Source: Anadara kagoshimensis (taxonomy: Eukaryota > Mollusca > Bivalvia > Arcoida > Arcidae). From it: 64,000 nucleotides of DNA. The notes beneath the pieces were generated by a model. It was given only the letters and a program-made list of their open reading frames with translations. It had not been told where the DNA came from and did not search any database. A program made the position numbers and the translations under genes. Shown one piece after another: positions 1-11,439 of the stretch (positions within the stretch are counted from its first letter, which is position 1; the number at the start of each line of letters is the position of its first letter). The stretch spans positions 44,042,990-44,106,989 of the forward strand of contig CM037869.1 in assembly GCA_021292105.1 (NCBI GenBank), given 5' to 3'.

Positions 1-2065
1 GAAGTAACGAAGTTGCGATAACGCGAAGGAGCCAAGGTACGATTGCGAAGTAGGGAAGTAACGAAGTTGCAATAACGTGAAGGAGCCAAGGTACGATTAC
101 TAAGTAGGGAAGTAACGAAGTTGCGATAACGCGAAGGAGCCAAGGTACGATGACTAAGTAGGGAAGTAACGAAGTTGCGATAACGCGAAAGAGCCACGGT
201 ACGATGACGAAGTAGGAAAATACGAAGTAGCAATAACGCGAAGGAGCCAAGGTACGATTGCGAAGTAGGGAAGTAACGAAGTTGCAATAACGTGAAGGAG
301 CCAAGATACTATTGCGAAGTAGGGAAGTTACGAAGTTGCAATAACGTGAAGGAGCCAAGGTACGATGACTAAGTAGGGAAGTAACGAAGTTGCGATAACG
401 CGAAGGAGCCAAGGTACGATTGCGAAGTAGGGAAGTAACGAAGTTGCAATAACGTGAAGGAGCCAAGATACGATGACTAAGTAGGGAAGTTACGAAGTTG
501 CAATAACGCGAAGGAGCCAAGGTACGATGACTAAGTAGGGAAGTAACGAAGTTGCGATAACGCGAAGGAGCCAAGGTACGATTGCGAAGTAGGGAAGTAA
601 CGAAGTTGCAATAACGTGAAGGAGCCAAGATACTATTGCGAAGTAGGGAAGTTACGAAGTTGTGATAACGCAAAGGAGCCAAGATACGATTGCGAAGTAC
701 GAAGGTTACGAAGTTGCGATAACGCGAAAGAGCCACGGTACGATGACGAAGTAGGAAAATACGAAGTTGCAATAACGCGAAGGAGCCAAGGTACGATGAC
801 GAAGTAGGAAGGTTACGAAGTTGCGATAAAGCAAAGGAGCCAAGGTACGATTGCGAAGTACGAAGGTTACGAAGTTGCGATAACGTGAAGGAGCCAAGAT
901 ACGATGACTAAGTAGGGAAGTTACGAAGTTGCAATAACGCGAAGGAGCCAAGGTACGATGACTAAGTAGGGAAGTAACGAAGTTGCAATAACGCAAAGGA
1001 GCCAAGATACGATGACTAAGTAGGGAAGTAACGAAGTTGCAATAACGCGAAGGAGCCAAGGTACGATGACTAAGTAGGGAAGTAACGAAGTTGCGATAAC
1101 GCGAAGGAGCCAAGGTACGATTGCGAAGTAGGGAAGTAACGAAGCTGCAATAACGTGAAGGAGCCAAGATACGATGACTAAGTAGGGAAGTTACGAAGTT
1201 GCAATAACGCGAAGGAGCCAAGGTACGATGACTAAGTAGGGAAGTAACGAAGTTGCGATAACGCGAAGGAGCCAAGGTACGATTGCGAAGTAGGGAAGTA
1301 ACGAAGTTGCAATAACGTGAAGGAGCCAAGATACGATGACTAAGTAGGGAAGTTACGAAGTTGCAATAACGCGAAGGAGCCAAGGTACGATTGCGAAGTA
1401 GGGAAGTTACGAAGTTGCAATAACGCGAAGGAGCCAAGATACGATGACTAAGTAGGGAAGTTACGAAGTTGCAATAACGCGAAGGAGCCAAGATACGATG
1501 ACTAAGTAGGGAAGTTACGAAGTTGCAATAACGCGAAGGAGCCAAGATACGATGACTAAGTAGGGAAGTTACGAAGTTGCAATAACGCGAAGGAGCCAAG
1601 ATACGATGACTAAGTAGGGAAGTTACGAAGTTGCAATAACGTGAAGGAGCCAAGATACGATGACTAAGTAGGGAAGTTACGAAGTTGCAATAACGCGAAG
1701 GAGCCAAGGTACGATGACTAAGTAGGGAAGTAACGAAGTTGCGATAACGCGAAGGAGCCAAGGTACGATTGCGAAGTAGGGAAGTTACGAAATTGCAATA
1801 ACTTGAAAGAGCCAAGATACGATTGCGAAGTTGGGAAGTTACGAAATTGCAATAACTCGAAGGAGCCAAGGTACGATTGCGAAGTAGGGAAGTTACGAAG
1901 TTGCGATAGCGCGAGGGCGCCAAGATACGACTTCGAAGTAGGCAAGTTACGGAATTGCGATAACGCAAAGGGGCGAAGATACGATGGAGAAATAGCTAAG
2001 TTACTAAATTGTGATAACGCCACTGAAAAGCCAAGACACGATGGTGAAGTTGCATAATAATCCTC
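1..2065. repeat. 54-bp minisatellite array, about 38 units, truncated by the window edge
   Basis: A unit of 54 bp repeats head to tail from base 1 to about 2065. Its recognisable core is gaagttgcgataacgcgaag followed by gagccaaggtacgatt and gcgaagtaggg. Units differ by point changes (gattgcgaag versus gatgactaag; aaggta versus aagata). Since 54 is a multiple of 3, long open frames appear on both strands, but they only encode the same 18-residue period and have no gene-like features. The last units, from about 1800, are more diverged, as expected at an array edge. The array continues to the left of the window. Confidence 0.95.
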
Positions 2066-2076
2066 GAAAACTAAAG

Positions 2077-2078
<2 letters not shown>

Positions 2079-2129
<51 letters not shown>

Positions 2130-2130
2130 T
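2079..2130. repeat. (ATT)n microsatellite
   Basis: About 17 uninterrupted copies of ATT directly follow the edge of the 54-bp minisatellite. Confidence 0.97.
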
Positions 2131-2330
2131 TAACGCAAATTAAGGAAGCGAAGTTGCGATAACGCAAAGGAACGAAGTTGTGATAACGTGACAGAAGGAA
2201 GAAACGATGGCGAAGGAGCAAAGGTACTATCGCTCCTTCGCCGTAAACACGCTTCTTCGCCTTCAAAACTTTACTCCTTTACGCTATCGTGTTCTTCGTT
2301 CACGTCGAAGGAGCGAAGGAGCGATAATAC
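2131..2330. repeat. Degenerate, partly inverted relatives of the 54-bp unit
   Basis: Fragments such as gaagttgcgataacg recur here in short, shuffled form. An exact 11-bp inverted repeat (ggcgaaggagc at 2209-2219 and its complement at 2232-2242) makes a hairpin. The stretch probably shows the sequence from which the array grew, or its decayed edge. Confidence 0.7.
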
Positions 2331-2478
2331 AAATATGAGCTAACAGAACACCGTAGTTAACACCGCCAACAGCTGTTGCTAGAAATGCATAATAAAATAA
2401 GGATAAGATGAAGTCGTATTTGAAATCGATATGTCTTTAGGCTCTACTGGTTGCCTTGGCAAAAGAATGACTTGTGGT

Positions 2479-2660
2479 ACAGTCCAAACTGCCTTAATGA
2501 CCACCTCTATATAAGGGGCACCTGCTTATGATGGCCAGTAGAATAGTATTCCATTTCTTCTTTATTCATATTTGTTCAACCTGTATATAAAGGGCACCTG
2601 CCCATGAAGGCCACTTTTACTGGTTCCCTTGGGTGGTCTTTATAGACAGGTTTGATTGTA
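2479..2660 (-). mobile_element. MITE-like element, family A (AAACCTGTCTATAAAGGCC ends), copy 1
   Basis: An element of about 180 bp without coding capacity. It begins with acagtccaaactgcctta and ends with gacaggtttgattgta, so the two ends are imperfect inverted repeats. Internal motifs (ggccactttta, gtggtcttta) are also partly inverted. The same element occurs at 2775-2963, 5190-5371, 47188-47370 and 59224-59414. This copy lies in inverted orientation to the next, only about 115 bp away. Confidence 0.8.
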
Positions 2661-2774
2661 TTTATCTGTGTACTACATGTAGCTAGCTTTGTAATCATTC
2701 CTTAACTTAGAGTTCCCTTCACTTGCATCTGTCAAATCTGGACAATTTTGTTAATTGTTAAGACATTTAGAAAT

Positions 2775-2963
2775 ACAGTAAAACCTGTCTATAAAGCCAC
2801 CCAAGTGAACCAGTAAAAGTGGCTTTTATGGACAGGTGGCCTTTATATACAGGTTAAAATTATATGAATAAAAACAATTTGGATACAATTCTAGATCTAG
2901 CTTAGTGGCCTTTATAAGCAGGTGGTCCTTATATAGAGGTGGCCTTTAAAGCAGGTTGGACTG
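2775..2963 (+). mobile_element. MITE-like element, family A, copy 2
   Basis: Starts acagtaaaacctgtctata and ends gcaggttggactgca. It shares the internal blocks accagtaaaagtggc and aggtggcctttatata with the other copies. It is oriented opposite to copy 1. Confidence 0.8.
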
Positions 2964-3103
2964 CATTTTAGAAATTTTTATAGTGATGTCATTTTGAATA
3001 CCATCTTAAGCTTATAATTGTAACCCTATAGTTTCAACAGAGATTGAACATAATTGAAATTAAATTCAAGGAATTTTTAGGAATGAACCACTGCAATAGA
3101 GTA

Positions 3104-3338
3104 TGGGCCTGTCGAAAGTTTAAACATAGACTAAAAAAAGAAGTTAAGCTTGCCTGTCTAGTCGCCGAGATATGGATAGCTAGTGACCGAACAGCTGCCA
3201 GAAGATATTAGCAGCTGAGCTGTCAAAATGCTATCAGGTACAGCTAATGAGGCACCGAGATAAGTTGCGGATTCGGCACTTAGTTTCTTTGCTTGGTGGT
3301 AAACATTCCCCCGGCCTGTACTGTACTGAACTGTACGA
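3104..3338. mobile_element. MITE-like element, family B (TACAGTACAGGCCTGTCGAAAG ends), diverged copy
   Basis: Begins ggcctgtcgaaagttta and ends with a reverse-orientation cctgtactgtactg. Inside are agccgagatatggatagc-like and gaggcaccgagataag blocks shared with copies at 7770-8671 and 11754-11942. There is no coding capacity. Confidence 0.6.
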
Positions 3339-3507
3339 ATGACATGGGATAATATTTAACATCAGCTGCTCCATCAGGCAAAATGGCTTGCAAATTTATG
3401 GGCGAGTGCACTAGTACTTTAAAAACGACATAATAAATATACGTTGTAGCACAGTATAGATCAGATTAAGATTCAGTAATCGTGTTTTACAGTACAAACG
3501 TGTCAAA

Positions 3508-3955
3508 AGTTTTATCTAACATTAGACTAGTTTTTCTATCTGATTTGACGAAATACAAGTTTTATCGAACACGCATGATACAGTTTCTTGTATCACCACA
3601 GTGTGTGGTGATACAACATTGGCGGTAAATTGCACGTGCACTTTCTCTTTTCGACGTTACGTCATGTCAAATGTCATAAAATAGTTCAGTGGTTTTCTGT
3701 GGTAAAATGTATTTTTTTTCACATAAAGTATTGTTTTTTTTTATTTTAAAAAATAACCTAATTGGAAATGTTAGATAAAAATATCATATGCACAGTGTGT
3801 ATGTACAACCCTTCGTATCAGGTCTCGTCCTTTTTTCGTAGCTGTATCACTACTCGTCGCGCAAGCGCGACTTGTAGTGATACGGCTACGAAAAAAGGAC
3901 TCTACCTGATACTGAGGGTTGTACATACACACTGTATATAACATGTATTTATCAA
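3508..3955. mobile_element. Foldback element with about 70-bp hairpin arms, copy 1
   Basis: A block starting ctaacattagactagttt and ending after a long hairpin. The hairpin arms run about 3791-3860 and 3869-3938: cacagtgtgtatgtacaacc is mirrored by gttgtacatacacactg, with gtagtgatacggctacga near the centre. The whole block is repeated at 53552-54030 at high similarity, including ttgtatcaccacagtg-type internal sequence. That makes it a dispersed non-autonomous element rather than a chance palindrome. Confidence 0.8.
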
Positions 3956-4244
3956 CACTTATCTTAAGAATTACTTAGTAGTACCGAATCGGCACCTCGT
4001 CTCGGTCTCTACATCTTGACAGGCATTCGGCAGCTGTTCTCAATCTTTTCGACACCTTGCAGTGGCGTAGCCAGAACAGAATGAATGTGCAAGCCTGGTG
4101 TCATTGTCACGTCCACGTTAGGAGTTACGATATTATGCTCCTAAGGAAATTTTTTGGGGGGAAATGGAGCGATTCAGTGCAACTTTCTGCATTCTAATAC
4201 AATATGCCGGTAAAAAAAGAAAAGTGAAACGCATAACCTGTATG

Positions 4245-4246
<2 letters not shown>
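3956..4246. other. Intergenic, element fragments only
   Basis: Contains a family B end fragment (ccgaatcggcacctcg near 3985) and one isolated element end (cagtggcgtagccag near 4060). No coding or RNA signal was seen. Confidence 0.5.
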
Positions 4247-4335
<89 letters not shown>

Positions 4336-4371
4336 TCAATCAATTAATTAATCAATCAATCAATCAATCAA
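4246..4371. repeat. (AATC)n microsatellite
   Basis: About 30 copies of the tetramer, with a few interruptions near 4334-4352. The open frame across it (Ile-Asn-Gln repeats) follows from the repeat and is not a gene. Confidence 0.97.
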
Positions 4372-4449
4372 TCGCACGTGGAACCAACAACTCTGTAGTT
4401 TGTACACAATACCAAATGCATGGTTTCACAAGAAACTACTATAGTTTTA

Positions 4450-4660
4450 CACATAGCTAATTATATCGAAAAGAATTCGAAGCTCTACTGCCAAATGGCC
4501 AAGATATGAATAGCTTGGACGGACAGAAGTAAGAAAGGAAGGTATATTAATTATCTGACCCCCCCCCCCACCCCTTGTTACGAAAGCCGGAAAATAAAAA
4601 AACTGGATGTATAGCTTATTAGGGGCCAGAATGAGCTGCCGACAATCTGGCATTAAATAA
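4450..4660. mobile_element. Family B MITE-like fragment with a poly-C tract
   Basis: The blocks ctgccaaatggccaagatat and aggggccagaatgagct match the inside of the family B copy at 11754-11942. A run of ten C bases lies at about 4559-4569. Confidence 0.55.
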
Positions 4661-5189
4661 TAACGTTTATGAAGTGTTTATTGCCCCTTACGTGTCAAAA
4701 ACAAATGTGTTATTACAACATATTTTTATATCCGTATTTTATGGAATACATGTACATGGGCCTTTTAACTTTATGATTTACTATAAATACATCAATTTAG
4801 TGAAAATTAAAGTATATTTGAGTCAAATAATAGATTATTTTGATAAAAAACGTAAATACAGTTTTAGATCCGCCATTTTGTATTCGTCATACGGTCGGAT
4901 TATTTTTTGCAGTTCATCACGACGAAAGATCGATCATCAATCATGCATTTAAAGCAAGTTTTTGGAAAAATATCAATAAACATTTGTTTTAATTCAAAAT
5001 TGGACTATTTAATCCTATTCAATCGATGTATGAAGTTACATGCGTACAGTTATACAGATATAAAAATACGTGGTAATAACATCCGCCTGATCTTTTACAT
5101 CACTCACCTGCATACTATAAAGAAGTGTCATGTGAAAGCACCAAGATCCTATACCCACACCTAAAATAGTAATAGTAATAGAGCCATTT
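4661..5189. other. Intergenic, no recognisable feature
   Basis: AT-rich sequence with only short open frames (under 95 codons) that overlap one another and show no domain. Nothing is supported here. Confidence 0.5.
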
Positions 5190-5371
5190 ACAGTGAAACC
5201 TGTCTATAAAGGCCACCCAAAGGAACCAGTAAAAGTGGCCTTTGTGGGCAGGTGGCCTTTATATACAGGTTCAAATTATATGAATAAAGAACAATTGTAA
5301 TACAATTCTACTGGCCTTTATAGGCAGATGACCCTTATATAGAAGTGGCCTTTAAGGCAGGTTTGACTGTA
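5190..5371 (+). mobile_element. MITE-like element, family A, copy 3 (best preserved)
   Basis: Starts acagtgaaacctgtctata and ends ggcaggtttgactgta. The terminal 25 bp or so are imperfect inverted repeats. The interior holds a second nested pair of ggcctttata-type inverted motifs. Confidence 0.85.
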
Positions 5372-5559
5372 TTATAAGTTAGCTTCACCCGCAACAAGTA
5401 AAATTATAATTCAGATTGAAAGGAACAAGGAACTATGAGACGTCAAATTTATTACATATAATTTTGAATTATATTGTGTCGATTATGTTTAAATATGATG
5501 AAAAATATTTAGTAATTTAAGGTATTTCGAATTTGTTAATTTCAGCAGCATACATGTAC

Positions 5560-6095
5560 ATGTAAATGCCAATAAAAGTACAGTAACCTAAACAAAGACT
5601 GGAAATACCATCCCAATAAATTCGATCAAGAGTGTTTCAAGGAACCCAAGCATATCCGGAACTAGACAAATACTCTGAAAAAAGAAAGTAACCAGATGCA
5701 CCCATACAAGCCAAAAGCTTACAGAGGTGTCGATAATGAGTGTTTCAAGGAATCGTGCACATCAAGGTCACGAAAATCAATAAGATTATAATAAGAAAAA
5801 ATTCAGATGCACCCATACAAACCCAAAAGTTTACAAAGGTGTCGATTCTGGTGAGAAATGGCGGGAAATAATTTGTATCTATGACGTATAAATTTAAGAT
5901 CGTTAATCCCAGCATCGTACATGTAAATGTCGTTAAAAGTAAACTAAACAAAGACACGAAATACCATCCCAGTAAATTCAATTCAACCATGCACATCCGG
6001 GACTTAACAAATACTAAGACGAAAGAAACGAATTCAGATGCACCCATACATACCCAAGACTTACAAAGCTGTCGATTCTGGTGATAATTTCTAAC
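5560..6095. repeat. Three diverged tandem copies of a 120-200 bp unit
   Basis: The phrases cagatgcacccatacaa, ttacaaaggtgtcgattc and gaaataccatcccagtaaat recur in order at about 5600-5730, 5735-5860 and 5920-6092. Small open frames on both strands across this block follow from the repetition. Confidence 0.7.
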
Positions 6096-6118
6096 TGTGA
6101 CGTAGTTTGTATACTTAA

Positions 6119-6605
6119 TCAGTTGGTTGGTTGGTTGGTTGAATGTTGCTTAACGTCACATCAGCAATTTTTCAGCTATTCGTGACTAGAACTATTTTAT
6201 TAATTTCTATGGATTAATCTATGAAGAGTTTTGTGGATGCATGTGAGGTGTGAGTGTGTATGGTCTGCCTTGTACTAGCGCGCACTCAGGTCGACTTTAA
6301 CGTGCTAGCTCACAGAGTCAGTACGCCGCAGACAAGTGTACCACTCCCCCAGTCCACTATACTGATACCAGGTGAACCAGTAAAGGCATACGGCAAGGAA
6401 AAGTCACTTTCTCACATGTGGTCTGAGCGGGACTCGAACTTACAGCAGTGAGAGACCCTGGATTTGAAGACTGACGTCTTATCCATTAGGCCACTGCGGC
6501 AAGGAAAATTCACTTTCCCACATGTGGTCTCAGCGGGACTCGAACTCACAGCAGTGAGATACCCTGGAAGGAAGACTGACGCCTTATCAATTAGGCCACC
6601 GCGGC
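6119..6605 (-). mobile_element. tRNA-derived SINE on the minus strand, with a doubled tRNA head
   Basis: Read on the minus strand, a tRNA-like head carries a box A-like tggcctaatggataag and a box B-like gttcgagtcccgc, similar to a tRNA-Arg. A body of about 250 bp follows, with ggttcacctggtatcag and tgacgtgttgcttaacg-type blocks, then a short (ttgg)n tail at 6119. A second head copy lies immediately upstream (6515-6605), next to the first (6412-6500). Related copies are at 23285-24428 and 48393-48748. Mollusc SINEs of this general form are known; the family name is not asserted. Confidence 0.8.
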
Positions 6606-6769
6606 TTCGTATATATACTTACTCAGCAATCCAACATGACATAAGTGGTATCTTATTTCATGGCGCTCGACTGCAGCAATTAACAATGCTATGATTGGGG
6701 GGATCATAAAGCTCATATTGCTTATAGTGTTCCCTGAAATAAAGACGAATTGAAATAAAAAAAATCATG

Positions 6770-7290
6770 TGTCACTGTCAATGTATAATTTCGCGTGTAT
6801 TTATTTTCGAGGTTTACGAAATAGACATATTCGCGAAATTAAATTTTCGCGTTTTTTAAAAATGCTCTTTAATACAATACGCAAAATGTTGCCTAAAATA
6901 GAGATCAATTTAAATAATAATAATAATAATAAATAATAATAATAAAAACATGTCACTATCAACGTATAATTTCGCGTGTATTTATTTTCGTGGTTTATGA
7001 AATAAACATATCCGCGTAATTAGATTCTCACGAATTTTATAAATGCATTATAACACAATAAGCAAAATACAATTTTCACTGGGGAAAAACACGTCACTGT
7101 CAACGTATAATTTTGCGTGTATTTATTTCCGTGGTTTATGGAATTTAGACATATTCGCGAAATAAAATTTTCGCGTTTTTAAAAATGCACTATAACACAA
7201 TAAGCAAAATACAATTTACCCTGGGATTTAATTTTCGCGCAAAACAAACGACCGCAAAATAAGCGAAAATTAATACACCGCAAAAAATAA
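6770..7290. repeat. Three tandem AT-rich units with aatttcgcgtgtatttatt
   Basis: The phrase cactgtcaatgtataatttc followed by gcgtgtatttattttc and atattcgcgaaattaaattt occurs at about 6771, 6950 and 7092, so spacing is about 179 and 142 bp. No coding function is evident. Confidence 0.75.
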
Positions 7291-7769
7291 ATACAGTGTA
7301 CACTTAAAGTATATTTAGGACAAATAAAGAACAGGAAATGTGACTGTTTAAATCGGTCTAGATGCTGGGGGAGTGGACGGCGTTGGACTATTATAGTCGG
7401 CCGGGGTGACCCTTGGCGTATAAAAGCTGAAGGGACTGTCGATTTTGCACTTATCCTTAGCTTTGTTTTTAACTTTTGTAACACGAGTTAAAATTACGCA
7501 CTTCGCCGGAAATTCCAAATAAAAAAACATCAATATACATGTCGTACGTAGTGGAGTGGAGTACAGTGAAGCGAAATAATGTTTTACGCCAAATTTAAAA
7601 ACCTGTGGTCAACTAATAAATTGCGAGGGTCAGTTATGGGTTATATATGAAACCGGAATGACCGGAGACAACCACAACCACTTTTAGCAAGCGACCTGAC
7701 TCACTCTCCTCAAAATAGGACAAATGTTTTCTATTTTTCGGTATCTTTTAAACCACAAGCTATCCATAT
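7291..7769. other. Intergenic, no recognisable feature
   Basis: Short open frames on the minus strand (7179-7533) start inside the preceding repeat and have no domain or splice context. No gene is supported. Confidence 0.5.
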
Positions 7770-8671
7770 ACAGTACAGGCATGTCAAAAGTTTAATACTA
7801 AGCTAACGAATTTATACCGAATCCAGGGGCGTATACGTAGCTGGGGTGTTTATGATGTGGACGCCTAGAGAGGGCAGGGGGTTTGGGGGCCGCCCTGATG
7901 CGAATTTTCGGCCCTCCAGGGCGCTATTTATCAGAATTTTTCTTATATTTTTACGCTATACTGTGGTAGTTTTTGTCGTTCTTTTGAGGACTGGTTCTTT
8001 CCTAAACCTGAAGACGAGATACAAGGGGATCCGATGTTGTATGGCATAAGCACTACGAAAACAACACACTCAATAATTGAGAAAGTCAAGTTAAAATGGG
8101 AGTTCAATTAATATAGTGGTGAGGTTAAACGGAGGAGAGGAAATATATTTGTAAATATATTGCGTTAATACATAATGAAACGTGATGAATCTTGTGTATC
8201 TGGATTCTGCTGTTGAGCTGCTGGACTAACTGCGCTCGAGTTATCGGCTTTTGAAGCCGAGAACAAATCAGATAGTTACAATTGTTTTGTCATGCCGGCA
8301 AAGTCAAGACAACACCGGAACCGCACCTCAGAGGCTATCGAAGTCAGGTATAAACCGAATTCGTAAATAACATTTCCGGTGAAGACCAACGGTTTGGTAT
8401 AAGTAATATATTATACTCTCTCGCTCGGTTTTTTTTTTTTTTTTTTTTTTTTTTGCGAAAACGATGTGGACGTTTTTGCGTACAGTACGCCTGGCTACGC
8501 CTGGAATCGGCAGCTTATCTGGGACACTCGTTAGCTTTATCTTGACAACAGGTGTTGTCTATTTCTTGACAGCTTTTCTGCCACTAAATATCCCAAATCT
8601 TGACCACTCTTTATCCGACCTTAAATTCCTTTTCGTTAGCTCGGTGTTGAACTTTCGACAGGTCTGTACTG
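7770..8671. mobile_element. MITE-like element, family B, with about 40-bp inverted ends, split by a nested insertion
   Basis: The left end tacagtacaggcatgtcaaa at 7770 and the reverse complement of the right end (ending at 8671) match over about 40 bases with few differences, up to gctaacg. The element is split after taccgaat at 7822 and resumes with aatcggcagc at 8502. Confidence 0.8.
7823..8504. mobile_element. About 680-bp element nested in family B, 3-bp target duplication aat
   Basis: Begins ccaggggcgtatacg and ends tacgcctggctacgcctgg, so the ends are inverted repeats sharing a ccaggcgta core. The flanking aat is duplicated. The inside holds a T run at about 8430-8454 and no credible transposase frame. 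Confidence 0.7.
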
Positions 8672-8909
8672 TAGCTATCCATATTTCGGCTTAACTTATG
8701 GCACCCCATTAGGTCAGCGTTAAACTTTGGACAGAACTTTACTTAAGCGGGGTATGTTAGACCCTTGAATAATCAAAATAAAATACGGAGTTATCGTAAC
8801 TTGCGGTGACAATAAGTTCATGCTTCTAGGTCAAACGACACATCCGGATTTTAACAACCAGGAAATCGTTTTCCGTTCCTACAACTCTTTAATTATACAT
8901 CACTATGGA

Positions 8910-8980
8910 AGCTAAGTTGGTAGACTGCTCACTCCGCATTATGAAGGTCATCTGTTCAAACCGCGACCGGGTCTAACAAA
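8910..8980 (+). pseudogene. tRNA-like sequence (SINE head or decayed tRNA)
   Basis: A box A-like stretch (aagttggtagactgctc) is followed about 35 bases later by a box B-like ctgttcaaaccgcg. The acceptor stem does not pair, so this is not called a working tRNA gene. Confidence 0.4.
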
Positions 8981-9924
8981 GAAATAAAAGGAACGGAGTG
9001 CAAGCATTGCATTTGATAGAAACCGTTTGTACATTGCCCTGAGCGCACTGTAAAGATAAAAATTCTGCAACTTCAAAAAAGCTGGTGACGTCTGAATACA
9101 AGTGAAATATTCTTGACTGGGCTATAAACTTCCATTTAATCAATCAATCGTTGATTATAGCTGCGCAGACGAAACCATGATACTGACTGTTGTAAAATGT
9201 TCGTCTAATATCAGTGTCTAAATAATTGACATATCGCCGACCACGCCCACAATGTTCTGTCAAAGACCGACATAACGGTACCAAAGCAGCGTCACGGCAA
9301 CTAATGACGTACTAGTATCAGGACGGTATTAAATGGCACAATTCAGGCCGAGTTTTCGTTCTTTTTGTGTGTAGTTCAAGCATGCCAGGCCTTTGTTTAA
9401 GACGGAAGACATTCCGACAATACAGATAAAAACGCTATCTATTAACCGTGTTACACAATTTTGCGATTTATCCGCCACACACTAATAATTGAACTTAATT
9501 ATTATTTCAGTCATTTCTTCGGTAATAAAATGTCAGTGATTGACTGTTTGATTGATTGATTGATTTTTACTTCCCAGTCAATACTATTTCGCGTTATTAG
9601 CTATAGGTGAATTGGCATAACTTTTAACATTTGCAGTGCATTAAGGGCAATTTCTGTTACATTGGGCACCGGTTTTTTAAATTTATCTTTCAAAGAATTC
9701 AGTGTGTTTGATTTTTAAATGCCGAATACTTGGCGAAAGAACGGTCACTGTAGATCTACTTTCAAGTATTGGTCATACCAGGCCGGGATTCTAGCTTCCA
9801 TCTCCCATTTAACGGAATGGCTATTCTACCAAATGAGCTATCGAATTGATACATGAAAAGTGAAGGTTTCAAACACTAGTACGGGCTGACAAAGAATTTT
9901 TAAAGTAAAAATAGCATATCAGCT

Positions 9925-9925
9925 T

Positions 9926-9968
<43 letters not shown>

Positions 9969-10030
9969 CAGAGTGGTTCAAAGTGCGCTTACGGGTCATT
10001 GCCTGGGTTCAAACCACACCCGTGCAAATC
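9925..10030 (+). repeat. (CT)n tract followed by a tRNA-like sequence
   Basis: A CT run of about 36 bases (9931-9966) is followed by ggcagagtggttcaaag and, about 35 bases on, tgggttcaaaccac. These are box A and box B-like spacings. It is probably a tRNA-derived SINE head. Confidence 0.5.
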
Positions 10031-10099
10031 CTTATTAATTATAATATCAGAAAGCTTGTCAGTTGGGTTGTCGAAGGTCGGTGTTTTTCCTCCGGTCAA

Positions 10100-10205
10100 A
10101 TATTCTCTCTCTCTTCTCTCTCTCTCTCTCTCTCTCTCAATAGCTGCTCTCTCCATGCGTGAGTAATTGTGAAAAAGAAGCAATGGCTTTATATGTGTAT
10201 ATGCT

Positions 10206-10249
<44 letters not shown>

Positions 10250-10332
10250 CTATCGCTCTCTCAACACCTGCTCTCTCCATGCGTGAGTAATGGCGAAAAA
10301 GAAGCAATTGCTTTATATGTGTATATGCTGCT

Positions 10333-10369
<37 letters not shown>

Positions 10370-10440
10370 GCCTGCTCTCTCCATGCGTGAGTAATTGTGA
10401 AAAAGAAGCAATGGTTTTATATGTATGTGCTGCTATTTTT
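10100..10440. repeat. Three tandem units of CT microsatellite plus a conserved 65-bp segment
   Basis: The segment ctgctctctccatgcgtgag, then gtgaaaaagaagcaatgg and ttatatgtgtatatgctg, occurs three times (about 10143, 10268 and 10371). Each copy is preceded by a (CT)n tract of 30-45 bases. The microsatellite is carried inside the larger unit. Confidence 0.85.
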
Positions 10441-10989
10441 ACCTTTAATGATTGTGATCTTCAGAAAAGTGCATATTTCCTTCAATAAAAACAAGTGAGT
10501 AGAATCCCTATAAAATCAATATCACACTGACACACGGACGGACGGACAGACTTACATACGTACAGAATTCGGCTATATAGGATGTCACTTTGTAGTTATC
10601 TTCACACCAGTCCATAGTTGCTGTAGGTTTTCCCCAAAACGCTTCCTTAGGAGCCATGTTGTTGCTTTTCCTCCCCAAGAGCTATCCTCCCTGGTTGAAC
10701 ACGATTATTTGTAACTTACTATATCAGTTTGTATATAAGTTTATAAATAAACGGAAAACGTCAAGCTCAAGAAATTAAAATTGCTATTATAGGAAAACAC
10801 ACCGGATTTCGTTTAAATAGACTTAAACTTTACGCGTATCTAGGTGGTGTCACCATCGATTTGACGAAACCGAGTGAACCGTTAAAATATTGAAATATTA
10901 TCTAGTAATGTTACAGTTGAATGATTCGTGATGGTTAAGATATGGGACGGCTTTATTCAACATATTGAAGTTTATTACATATATTATAC

Positions 10990-11290
10990 ACATTTTCGTC
11001 ACGGTTTATTTCACAGGTGTATATATGTAGGCTAACAACATTGACCTGTCCGTTTGACCTTTCATTGGAATTATGCATATAGGAGGGTCCATCCAATACA
11101 TGGGTAGTGTTAAGATCCAAGTTAATACATACACAGTACACAGGTGTATTCTATTAGGTGAGTACTTGTATACAGAATATACACCTGTGTTCCCTATACA
11201 TAGATGTACTTGGTCCGTGATAAATATTTAAATCAAAGGTCAAGCTGACAGGTCAAAGTTGTTCTTGACATATATATGTCTTTAAAACAT
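10990..11290. mobile_element. Dispersed element whose ends resemble the 60-bp array unit, copy 1
   Basis: A reverse-orientation unit (acattgacctgtccgtttga at about 11038) and a forward one (ggtcaagctgacaggtcaaa at about 11238) flank about 170 bp. The same inverted pair with similar spacing occurs at 30406-30632. The unit is the core of the 60-bp minisatellite at 25165-29716. Confidence 0.65.
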
Positions 11291-11439
11291 GGTATTGCCC
11301 CATATGAGGCAACATTATTTAATTTGATAACGTTGAAGTTAATCTTGAATTCACAATTCATAAATAGTGAATATTTCTTTTCAGTGTGCTTGATTGAAAA
11401 TGTGAAAAAGCCCTCTTATTTTTTTAACTATATTTAATT

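Noticed and set aside
706..1968. 420-codon minus-strand frame over the 54-bp array
   Set aside because: It encodes only an 18-residue period set by the 54-bp repeat and is open on both strands. No domain, splice or start context.
5745..6084. Frames of 67-100 codons on both strands
   Set aside because: They fall in a diverged triplicated repeat and have no recognisable features.
6412..6605. Tandem tRNA-Arg genes
   Set aside because: Boxes A and B are present, but the heads are joined to a SINE body and the stems are imperfect.
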